Shown one piece after another: positions 22,801-32,958 of a DNA stretch of 64,000 nucleotides. The notes below the pieces were generated by a model. It saw only the letters and a list, made by a program, of their open reading frames with translations, ran no database searches and was not told the DNA's origin. The stretch's first letter is position 1, and every line of letters starts with the position of its first letter. This DNA comes from Salvia splendens (lineage: Eukaryota; Streptophyta; Magnoliopsida; Lamiales; Lamiaceae), in the NCBI RefSeq assembly GCF_004379255.2, contig NC_056049.1, positions 7,998,001 to 8,062,000 on the forward strand, written 5' to 3'. The position numbers and the translations under genes are program-made.

Positions 22801-23508
22801 CAAATTGTCAAATGTAATGATAGTAAGATAGTAAGAGTATTCACAACACAATACTCAGAATTCACCATTTCTTCATTTACACTATTCACGAGTCTCATTC
22901 TTTAAAAAAAAATTATTTATTCCTCTTAAGTTTAACAATAATTTTCAGAAAAGCAAACGAAGATTGAGAAAATGCAAAAACAGCGAATGAAAACAAAAAT
23001 AAACGAAATCGTTATGAAGTAAACATAAATATGTAATATTGAAAGCCCTTAGCATTTCGCTTAGCAAAGTTGTATAAAGGTGAAAAAATGTTTCAAACGT
23101 ACTGACTGATCAAACATAGAGTAAAAATACAACTTTGTTATTTTATCGTGATAATTGAGAGGTAGAGTTGACATAAATAACATTCCATAAATTATAGTGT
23201 AAATGGCAACAACGCTTATCTAAATTCCTCTAAAAGGGTTAAAATTCTGAAAAGCGTTTTGATGATCACTAACCTAATTTTATATGCAAAGAAGAAAATC
23301 AGTGAATAAAATCAATTATCCTGTCTTAATCATCTGGAATGGACCGCCACGTCTCTTAATCACCTCTTAATCATCCGCTAATACGGCTTTATTTTCACTC
23401 TTAAGGATAATGTTTGGTGAAAAATGTGACAACTTACCAAACGGTAATCAAAACCTTTGTGTTTTCTTTATTTATGATATAGACGAAAAATTGATGTTAA
23501 ACTTATCG
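22801..23508. other. No recognisable gene
   Basis: AT-rich DNA between the TRIM and the Harbinger MITE. Confidence 0.5.
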
Positions 23509-23511
23509 TTA

Positions 23512-24233
23512 GAGCATCCCCAACGGTGGTGGAATGCTGCTCGTCCGTCCTTGCCAGCGGCAAGGACGCGCCCCGCCCCCGCTGCGCTCTTGCCGCTGGC
23601 ACGGGCGTGCTCTTAGCTAAGAGCACGGCCGTGCCAGCGGCAAGAGCACAAGGCGTCGACGTGGCATGCTCTGATTGGCCCGTTGATTTATCATTTTTTA
23701 TTATTTTTTTTTTAAAAAATCGAAAAAAACTGAAAATTTCAAAATTAATTTAAAAAATATTGTCTCACTTCCTAATAAAATATATCCATTTTTTTCACAC
23801 TTTTAATTTTTATTCCATCATTTTTACCCCAAAATTCATACTTTCATCTATAAATACTCTCATTTCAAAAACAAAAAATGACACTATACTAAACAACTCT
23901 CTCAATCTCAATTTTTAGGATTTTAATTATGTAATTTTTAATTTTTAGGAGTTTAATTATATAATTTTTAGTATTTTAATTATGTAATTTTTAATTTTTA
24001 GGATTTTAATTATGTCTTTTTTATTTTATTTGTAATTTGTATTATTTATTGTGGTTTTTAATGAATTTTAATATTATGGAAATGTTTTTGTTTAATTGAA
24101 TTTTAAATTGAATTGTGCTCGTCCTTGCGGAAGAGCACAGCTGTGGGTGTTGTGCTCTTGCCAGAGAGCAGGCAGAAAAAGTGGGGCTGGGCCCACAACC
24201 GTGCCGCTGGCAAGAGCACGGTTGTGGATGCTC
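23512..24233. mobile_element. Nonautonomous PIF/Harbinger element
   Basis: Ends GAGCATCCCCAACGGTG and CGGTTGTGGATGCTC are inverted repeats, flanked by TTA on both sides (23509-23511, 24234-24236), the Harbinger target duplication. The interior matches the 5' leader and the 3' ATTTTTAGGATTTTAATTATGTAA-type repeats of the transposase-bearing copy at 32959-34994, so it is probably a deletion derivative of that family. It keeps the leader but no transposase. Confidence 0.88.
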
Positions 24234-24511
24234 TTAGAGCTACATGATCTAGATTTAATATCATCAACACGAATATAATTAATAAATGCTGGCCAATCAT
24301 TGACAAATACTACTCCATAATAAATTGTGAGTACCAAGGTCAATGGGATTTTGCCAAACATAATTAATCATTTTTTATAATGTGATGGATATATACATTT
24401 TTATTAAAGATTGCTCCCCATACATATCTCTATATTTTATTGGCAGAATTTGTTTTTATTAAGAATTATGAAATGTAATTACACCTGACATCGTCCACAC
24501 AAATAATACAT

Positions 24512-25424
24512 GGGAAAATTATATCATACACACAAAATATTTAAAATGTTTCATTGGTGTTTCAAATTTATACAAAAAATTTTAGGATTACACAATTCAT
24601 ACAAAATCTTTAAATTAGTGTTTTAAATTAATATATTCTGTTAAATTTCTTTTAACACCGTTTATTGTTTTAACCTTTTTCATCTAATATTAGGAGTATA
24701 ATAGAAAGAAGATATGTCACTTTGCAATAATTCCAACAATTAATCCCCCAAAATATCTGGAGAACTTCTCTCTCTCAATAATAGGTAAACTTTGAATTTT
24801 TTTCTTAAAAAATTTTATAGACTTTGAAAAAAGGGTCGAGAACCTCCCTATTGAAACTTAGTATTTTTTTGTCTAAAATTCCCATCTTTTACACTTTTGC
24901 TAAAAGTCTTACATTTTTGCATGTATATCAATCAAATTATTTTAGTTCTTGAATGGAAATTTAGGAAGATGAACTGTCACTTGGGTGTTTTATAGTTCTT
25001 GGATGGAAATTTAGGAAGATGAACTTGCTGTTAGTGTTTAAAGAAAGGGCCTCAACTTCAAAGTATTAATTTTTAAATGGTGTTTTTAAACTGTATTTTG
25101 CTACAGTGTTTAATCTTTGTGTCATTTGGGAAATTTTTAGCAAAGAATATTCATTAATACTATGCAATGGAAAATTTTTAAACAGTCCGTGCTATAGCAA
25201 AACTAATAGAACTAAACTGTTTGTTTTTAAAGAAAGGGCATCAAACTTAGTTTTTAAATAAAAAAACTAACCTAATAGCAATGTTTTTAACTGTGTTAAA
25301 AGAAATTTAACGGAATATATTAAGTTAAAACACAAATGAAACTTTTTGGATTAATCATTTAAACTTAAAATTTTTGTATTAATTTGAAACGAAACATTTT
25401 TTGTATATGTGGTTTAATTTCCCC
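24512..25424. mobile_element. Nonautonomous element with long (~145 bp) inverted ends
   Basis: About 24512-24660 reappears as reverse complement at about 25290-25424 with moderate divergence (shared blocks: TATATTCTGTTAAATTTCTT and TTCCGTTAAATTTCTT). Long terminal repeats suggest a Mutator-type MITE, but no target duplication was recognised. The interior holds a 40-bp direct repeat (TAGTTCTTGAATGG... at 24953 and 24993). Confidence 0.55.
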
Positions 25425-25497
25425 AAATTGTAAACATATCTCAATTAAGTTAAAAGGAGTATTTATGTTAGGAGCATATAATAGTCTGAGGACATTA

Positions 25498-26089
25498 GAG
25501 CATCCTTAACGCCACGGGCCGGGCCGGACCGGGGTCCCGGCCCGCGGCCCCGCGCGATGGAGGTGACGAATTTGCGGCCCAGGCTGGTCCCGGGGACTCA
25601 GTCGCGGCCCAGGGATGCGCCTAGGGTCCGGCCTAGCGGGCGATGGAGCTTCCGGTTGGAGGGGGTTCGGGCCGCTCCTGCGCCCCCAAGTTCTGAATTT
25701 TTATGCATTTGGAAGAGGAAGAAGAGGGAGGGGGAGAGGAAGAAGGAGGAGGAGGAGGAAGAAGATGGAGAGGGGCGAGATTGTTTTGCACTTTTTTTCA
25801 ATTTAAAAAAAAAATTTTTTTGCACTTTTTTTTAATATTCTATTTTTTATATTTTTTAGTTTATAATTTATTATTTTTGTATTAAAAATAAATTTCTCAT
25901 GTTATAATTGCTCAACGTTTTCAATTTTTACAAGTAATATAGGCTGGAGTTGTGAATAGTGCAATTTAATAGTTGTGGCTCGGAATGGGGTCAGCATGGT
26001 TAGGGCAGTTGTGGCCTGGGACTCAAATTTAGGGGAATGATGACGTGGAGGGGACTTGGGGCCTGAATCCGAGCCGGGGTTAAGGATGC
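25498..26089. mobile_element. Harbinger-type MITE, left member of a palindromic pair
   Basis: Starts GAGCATCCTTAACGCC after TTA (25495-25497) and ends GGGTTAAGGATGC next to TTA (26090-26092). The left part is very G+C-rich with a purine run near 25708-25775. The 92-codon frame there is low-complexity, not a gene. Confidence 0.75.
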
Positions 26090-26235
26090 TTAGAGCATCC
26101 ACAACTCCGATCCGGATTCAGGCCCCAAGTCTCCTCCATGTCATCATTCCCCTAAATTTGAGTCCCCGGCCGCAACTCCTCTAACCCCGCAGGCCCCATC
26201 CCAGACTACAACTATTAAATTGCAATATTCACAAT
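25951..26235. repeat. Long palindrome at the junction of two MITEs
   Basis: Sequence to the left of about 26090 is mirrored to the right (for example GACTCAAATTTAGGGGAATGA and CATTCCCCTAAATTTGAGTC), giving arms of about 140 bp with almost no spacer. It arises from two related elements inserted tail to tail. Confidence 0.85.
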
Positions 26236-26523
26236 TTACAACCTATTTTACGCGTGAAATAAAAAATGCCGAACATATTCAAACATGAAAAAGTTGTTCT
26301 TCATTCGGAAATTGAAAATTACAACAATGAAATTTAAAAATACAAAAAAAAACCATTAAAACATAACGTCAATGCTGGTGTGTGTCCAAATTTCTTCAAT
26401 TAGATTCGCTTGGAGGCGAGAGTGTGTAGTTCTTCTTGGCGCATAACAGCTGAACGGGCCATGACATTGCGCATGTCTAGAGGAACACCTTACACGGTCT
26501 GGCCCACAGCGTTAGTGATGCTC
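26093..26523 (-). mobile_element. Harbinger-type MITE with transposase tail remnant
   Basis: Ends GAGCATCCACAACTCC (after TTA 26090-26092) and GCGTTAGTGATGCTC (before TTA 26524-26526). Minus-strand codons at about 26415-26356 read LQANLIEEIWTHTSIDVMF and stop, typical of a Harbinger transposase C-terminus, so the MITE derives from a full element by internal deletion. Confidence 0.8.
26356..26415 (-). pseudogene. Harbinger transposase C-terminal scrap
   Basis: Nineteen codons (LQANLIEEIWTHTSIDVMF) followed by TAA on the minus strand. They match the end expected of plant Harbinger transposases, where a D/NLIEEIW block precedes the stop. Nothing else of the gene remains. Confidence 0.6.
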
Positions 26524-26526
26524 TTA

Positions 26527-26776
26527 ATTAAAAAAGATATTAGCATGTGGTACCTAAATAGGCCCCCGCAAAGTACAAAAAGGCTTACAAAAGAAAAAAA
26601 AAAGGAAAGAGCACTGTTATCAACCCTAGTATTCTTTATCTAAATAATTAGAATGTGCAGAAAATTATAAGTACATAACTTGACCTAAGGGCATTAGCAA
26701 TATTGGCCTATCTCGGAGCCTATTTCAAAGCACATCTCAGAGCCTATCTCCATTTTCTTCTGCCACATCAGCAGGC
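26527..26776. other. Flank of the gypsy insertion, probable interrupted MITE
   Basis: AAGGGCATTAGCAATATTGG at about 26686 resembles a Harbinger-type end. Its A/T-rich 'CTATCTC...GAGCCTATTTC' repeats continue on the other side of the gypsy element at 32565-32640, so the element seems to have landed inside a MITE. Confidence 0.4.
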
Positions 26777-26781
26777 CCATC

Positions 26782-27414
26782 TGTTAAGAGGGTAACTCTC
26801 TTAACGAAGAATTTCGGTCACGTAACGAATCAACACACGAATCCGGCGTCCCGGAGCTTGGGATCGGCGGCTGAAAACTGATGGCTGGCGCGGAAAACGT
26901 CTTCCGTCGGCAGCGGCTAGGTTTGTTTGCGTATTGCACAAGTTATGTGGGCAAAATAATTCTTCATTAATTGAATACGGAATTAATGAGAAGCCCTATT
27001 TATATTATCTAGGACCCTAGGGTTGGTTCGACCTAAACCTATTCATCGGGAAAGAACCAACAAAGAAAACCCGACGGAGCTTATAAAACGCTCGACCCAA
27101 TAACCGTTCATAATAGTAAAATAAACAAAGGAAATAAACTAAAGAAAACTATAGTCATTTAGACAATCCATCGAGCAGTTGGCGTCGGCTATTTGGTGAC
27201 GTAGTCTTGGTAACGATTCGGCGGTTTGAGTTGCGCCCTCGGCCGCAGCTTTCTCGCCCTGGTCGCCTCTCCATCCTCATGTGACCGTTCCACCTGCTCA
27301 TCATCGCCCGGCGCCGCTTCTTCCTCTGCTCCAGTCGGCGTCGGTGTGGGGGTTGATGTTGTCGTCTCTCCACTTGCTGATTCTGCCAACAAAGAGTTTG
27401 TTGGATTCGTAACA
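26782..27414 (-). repeat. 3' LTR (left) of chromovirus
   Basis: 633 bp. Contains the last ~75 codons of pol (stop at 27189). Confidence 0.93.
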
Positions 27415-30400
27415 ACTCCCCCTCTCTTAAGTGCCTCCTTGTCCTCAAGGGGGAGAGTAGGAAAACGCTTCCGTATTTCAACCAACGGCTCCCACGACGG
27501 AGAATCAGTACCGTCTGACCATCTTACCAAAACGTGTTCAGTTGCTGCTCCGTTATGCCACATCGTCTGAGAATCCAAAATGGCCACGGGATGAACTATA
27601 GGCCGGTCCCCTTTAAATCTAATCGGAAGCGGAACCACCTCATCGCCACTCACAAACGCTCGCAACAGGCTGACATGAAAAACATCGTGGATGCGGCTCC
27701 CTTCCGGCAACCTCAGCTTGTACGCGACCGGTCCAATTCGCTGCAAGATTTCAAAAGGACCATAAAATCGCTTGGCCAACTTAGCCGAAAGCAGTTTTGC
27801 CACAGAGTGTTGCCGATACGGCTGCAACTTCAGCCAGACAAAATCCCCAACCTCGAACTCGATATGCCTCCTGTGTCTATTCGCCGTCGCGCACATGCGC
27901 TGCTGTGCCTTAGTCAAATTCCTCCGTAATTCCACCAGTAACTCCCCACGCTGCCTGATCAGTTCAGCGACGTTGGGTGGGGTCTTTTCTGAAGGAACAG
28001 CCGCCACCAACAGGGGTGGATCGCGGCCGTACAAAGCCCGAAAAGGGGAAGTTCCTAACCCCGCGTGATGAAAACAATTCAGGGACAATTCAGTCCAAGG
28101 TAGGAAGTTCGACCAAGTGGATGGTCGATCAGCAGTAAAAGCTCTCAAATATTGCTCCAAGCCTTTGTTGCGAATCTCCGTTTGGCCATTCGACTGTGGA
28201 TGGTAGACAGTAGTAAAATTTAACTTGGTCCCACTAAGACGCAGTAACTCCTCCCACACGGCGTTTAGAAAGACCGAGTCGCGATCGGACAGCAAGGTCT
28301 GTGGGAACCCGTGGTGACGAATAACTGTGTTGACGAAGAGATGAGCGACGCGGAGCGCGTCAAAGCAGGTGGGCAATGCAGCAAAATGAGCATATTTTGA
28401 AAGTCTATCGACCACTACCATGATGGTTGTATAACCTCTAGATTGTGGTAACCCTGTGATAAAGTCCATCGATACATCTTCCCAAACCTGCGACGGCACA
28501 GGAAGCGGTTGAAGTAACCCGGCTGGTATTTGAGTTGAATATTTCGTCGATTGGCAAACGACACACGCGTCGACGAAATCCTTGACATCGCGTCTCATAT
28601 TTGGCCAATAAAATCCTGCAGCTAACAGGCGAAATGTTCGCTCGTGTCCAGGATGTCCTGCTATCGGCGAGTTGTGATGTTCTTGATGTAGCAACTTCTT
28701 CATAGTGGAGTAGGGACTGACGAGAATCCGACGATTAAAATAAATCAGTCCGTCGACAAAAGAGAAATGGCTGGGAGCCTCGCCTGATTTGATTTTGGTC
28801 GCCAGCTCATTCAAATCCGGTCGCGTCTCGGTCTCGCTACGCAGAAACTCCAGCAGCTTAGGTATCGGGTGTGCTACAGCAGTTAGCAGCTCTCCATCCG
28901 TCTCCGGCTCACTCCATTCTGCAGTCTCCAGAGCTCGCGCTGGACCCTCCGGCACAGCCTCAGGCGGCTGTTCAGTCCCATCACGCCGGGAAAGCGCATC
29001 AGCTGCTTTGTTTGCACTGCCCCGTTTGTATTCTATGCGGAATTTATATCCCATTAACTTCCGCACGTAGAGCTGTTGATCAGGTGTCTGCACCACCTGT
29101 TGTAGGAGTGGCCATGCTGTCATTGCCTCAATCTTAGTCGGGTCTGCCATTAAATTACCATCTGCAATCAAATGCCCCAAGTACTCAACAGTGGTGCTAC
29201 CAAAAGAGCATTTCGATAACTTAACAAAGAACTTGTGAGTGAGTAGGAGCGATAGTACCTCGGACAAGTGCTGACAGTGTGATTCCAAAGTGGGGCTGTA
29301 TACCAAGATGTCGTCAAAAAAGACTATGACGCATTTCCGGAGTAGGGGCTGGAAAATACTATTCATCGCAGCCTGAAAGGTGGACGGAGCATTGGTCAAC
29401 CCAAACGGCATTACCAAAAATTCGAAATGCCCGTCATGAGTGCAGAAGGCTGTCTTGAAAATGTCCCCTTCGTGCATCCAAATCTGATGATATCCGGAGC
29501 GTAAATCCAACTTGGTGAAGTATTTCGCCTGGCCAAGTTCATCAAATAACTCATCTGCTGTTGGGATCGGAAAATGGTCTGCCACCGTCGCCAAGTTCAA
29601 GGCCCGATAATCGATACAAAATCAGAATGTGCCGTCCTTCTTTCTGATCAACAATACCGGTGAAGAAAATGGACTCTGGCTGCGCTGAATGATTCCCTGA
29701 TCCAACATTTCTTTCACCTGCCGTTCGATCTCATTCTTTTGAAAATATGGATATCGATTATGGGCGAACATTTACGGGTTTGGTGTGGGGGAGCAGATGA
29801 ATTTTATGGTCGAAAGGTCGGGCAGGTGGCATCCCCTGCGGAAGGTCAAATACTTGCCTAAACTCCTCCAAAACCTGTCGGATCTCATCCGAAATATTCA
29901 CTGGAAATTCGAGCTCAAGGGACAGCAATGTACCAGCCTGGTCGTCGGGATCAGTGGGCACCAATTCGTAGAATTCAAAGGTCGGTTCATGAGACGCCAT
30001 TAATGACAAAGAGTGCAGCGAAATCTGCCGCGGATTGGGAAGTGTTCCCTGCAAGAAGAACTGCTCATTATCCTTCTAAAACTCAAGCGTCTTACCCACG
30101 AAATCAGCAGACACTTTTCCCAACGATTCCAACCACGCCATGCCAAGAATAACGTCAGGTCCATGAATATCCAAAATATGTAGGTCGATCAGAAATTGGG
30201 CACCCTGCATTGTGATCTTCGTCCGTCGGGACACGTGGGAACAAACCAAGGATCCACCGTTTCCCACATAGACCCGAAATGGCCGAATTGGCGTCAAAGA
30301 CAACTGAAGACGTTCCGCTATACGCGGGTGGAGGAAGTCGTGTGTGCTTCCAGTGTCGATTAAAATTATGACCTTCGTCGACCCGATATTCCCCATTACT

Positions 30401-31902
30401 TGGAACGGTTTAGAACGGCTAATTCCACTCAAGGCATGTAGATGTGATATATCTGCAGTAATCACCTCATCAACTTGCTGATGTAAGTCGAGGTGACCGT
30501 CCTCGTCGTCCTCTTCGTCCCCCACATAACAGAGGAGCTTCACTGCGCAAACGTGGCCCGGTGCGTATTTTTCCGGACAGTGCCAGCACAACCCTTTACG
30601 TGAGCGCTCTGATTTTTCCGCATTAGAGACCCGAATCGGTGTAGCTTTAGGGCGCTCCAGATCACGACCTTGTTGTCCGCCCATCGGTGGCTGTGTAACG
30701 CCCGTAATTGGGCTAGGAGCTGTCAGCGGCGGAGGTCAATACTCACGGGCTGACCATTGCTTCTTTGAACCTGATGAGGTTTGCTGATACCTGTACTCCT
30801 GATTAGCCCCCAATCGTAGTGCCAGAGCCATTGCCTCAGCTAGCGATCGAGGCTGTTGCAATTCCACCTTCTCCTAAAGTGGCTGCTTCAGACCTTCAAT
30901 AAATATTGGGATAAGAGCATAATCCGAAAGGCCTTCCACCCTATTCAAGTATTTCTCGAAAGTATCATGATAATCTGCCACGGACCCCGTCTGGACTAGC
31001 TTCGCAAGAGGTCCAATGTAGTTTCGAAAGCTATGCGGGTCGAAACGGTGGCGAACATCCTCCAAAAACTCTGGCCACGTAACAAACCTGTTAGTATTCC
31101 GATAATTAAAAATCCACTCCGCAGCCGGCGGTTCGAACAACATTACCACATAATGTAGACGGTCTTCTTCTAGAATCATGACATGGTCAAAGTAATAATC
31201 CACACGGGAGATCCAGTTAGTAGCGTCCGACCCGTCAAAGTGAGGGGCACGCATCTTCACTCCATGACGTCTATCGTCATCCTGTTGATATGAGAAACGG
31301 TCACGAGACGGTTGGAGCTCCCAACAGGACACTCGACGGCGGTCGCGTCCTCCGCGTTGGCGAGCCGCTGGTGGGTCCTAACTAGAAACCCTGCGTGATT
31401 GACGAAGCGCCAATCTATGATCGGGGGTATCGTCCTGCTGCCATTCTCCATCCCGACGATAATCTCCGCGGGCAGTATATGCCGCACCACGTCGGCCTCG
31501 TCTTGGTGGCCGGCTATCTCGAAACCCTAATTGGCGTTGTCGAGGGATCGAAGCACCTCGGAGGGGAGCAGAATCACGGTACTCCTCATACGCCACGTCA
31601 TCTGAATCATAATCATCGTCCGGAGGATCCGTATCCGGGTTTTCTAACGCCTCCATCCTCCGATCAGAATTATCCATCCGAAACTCCAACTGATCAAATC
31701 GAGACATGATTCGATCAAAACCCCGTGTCAAGGGATCAGTAGCTGTACCTTCTGACGTCTGTGGGTCACTCCTCGGCGGTGGTCCGCTAGGGTCTCGACG
31801 ATTTCCACCCTGATTGTGACGCCCAGACCCCAACACCAATTCTTGCGTATTACCTCCAGTCAACACCACTGGATGGCTATTCGATTCAGGTTGAGTATCC
31901 AT
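27189..31902 (-). pseudogene. Chromovirus gag-pol polyprotein, several lesions
   Basis: Gag starts ATG 31902-31900, just inside the primer site. TAG at 31378-31380, TAG at 30874-30876 and TGA near 30737 are in-frame; the frame is otherwise continuous to the zinc knuckle (CWHCPEKYAPGHVC, ~30575) and the protease with intact IDTGSTHDF (~30355). A stop follows TLEF (30076), a frameshift lies at about 29757, and a TGA precedes FCIDYRALN (~29628). From 29600 an 803-codon open frame covers RT (FFDDI, ~29310), a deletion removing most of RNase H (joint near 29105), the integrase zinc finger, the integrase core with all three catalytic residues (MDFITG, SDRDSV, GQTE), and a chromodomain-like block (VLVRWSDGTDSPSWEP). 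It ends inside the LTR. Confidence 0.92.
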
Positions 31903-31926
31903 GAATTCAATGATGAAAGCACCAGT

Positions 31927-32559
31927 TGTTAAGAGGGTAACTCTCTTAACGAAGAATTTCGGTCACGTAACGAATCAACACACGAATCCGGTGTCCCAGA
32001 GCTTGGGATCGGCGGCTGAAAACTGATGGCTGGCGCGGAAAACGTCTTCCGTCGGCAGTGGCTAGGTTTGTTTGCGTATTGCACAAGTTATGTGGGCAAA
32101 ATAATTCTTCATTAATTGAATACGGAATTAATGAGAAGCCCTATTTATATTATCTAGGACCCTAGGGTTGGTTCGACCTAAACCTATTCATCGGGAAAGA
32201 ACCAACAAAGAAAACCCGACGGAGCTTATAAAACGCTCGACCCAATAACCGTTCATAATAGTAAAATAAACAAAGAAAATAAACTAAAGAAAACTATAGT
32301 CATTTAGACAATCCATCGAGCAGTTGGCGTCGGCTATTTGGCGACGTAGTCTTGGTAACGATTCGGCGGTTTGAGTTGCGCCCTCGGCCGCAGCTTTCTC
32401 GCCCTGGTCGCCTCTCCATCCTCATGTGACCGTTCCACCTGCTCATCATCGCCCGGCGCCGCTTCTTCCTCTGCTCCAGTCGGCGTCGGTGTGGGGGTTG
32501 ATGTTGTCGTCTCTCCACTTGCTGATTCTGCCAACAAAGAGTTTGTTGGATTCGTAACA
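31927..32559 (-). repeat. 5' LTR (right) of chromovirus
   Basis: 633 bp, same ends as the left copy. The primer site on the minus strand follows directly (ACTGGTGCTTTCATCATTG). Confidence 0.93.
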
Positions 32560-32564
32560 CCATC

Positions 32565-32955
32565 TCAAAACCTATTTCCCTGCAATGAAAGCTCATCCCA
32601 AAGCCTATTTCAGAACTCATCTCATTTCCACATCAGCATTGTTTTATAATTTTCACTTTTAATTGTTAGTGTGAAATAAAATGATAAATAACAAGAAATA
32701 AAGACAACTCAATAAAAAAATAAACTAAAACATTGACAAAAATATTGAAAACATTGTGACTAAAGAGAAGTAAAATGTAGACTGAGATAAAATGAAGTTA
32801 AATGGAAGTAAATAATTGGTGGGGAATAGGGTATATATAGGGGATAAAAAATGAATAAAAAAATTAAATAAAGGAAATCACCGATACATCGGCCTTAGAG
32901 AGGAGTCCTTGGCGAGTGTTGAGTGGAGAGAGACCCTTGCTCCACAATGGAAACC
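32565..32955. other. AT-rich flank, remainder of interrupted MITE
   Basis: CTATTTC/CTCATC repeats near 32570-32630 continue the sequence left of 26776. No gene. Confidence 0.4.
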
Positions 32956-32958
32956 TTA

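Larger units (their letters stand above)
26782..32559 (-). mobile_element. Young Ty3/gypsy chromovirus with TSD CCATC
   Basis: Two 633-bp LTRs (26782-27414 and 31927-32559, both TGTTAAGAGG...GATTCGTAACA) flanked by the perfect duplication CCATC (26777-26781, 32560-32564). On the minus strand the order is LTR, primer site, one gag-pol frame, polypurine tract (AAGAGAGGGGGAGT next to 27414), LTR. The LTRs differ at five positions, all transitions, so the insertion is recent. It is nevertheless dead: stops in gag and pol, one frameshift and a deletion in RNase H. Confidence 0.95.

Noticed and set aside
25557..25835. G+C-rich frame with Glu/Gly runs
   Set aside because: Low-complexity GGA/GAA sequence inside a MITE; both strands and several frames are open.
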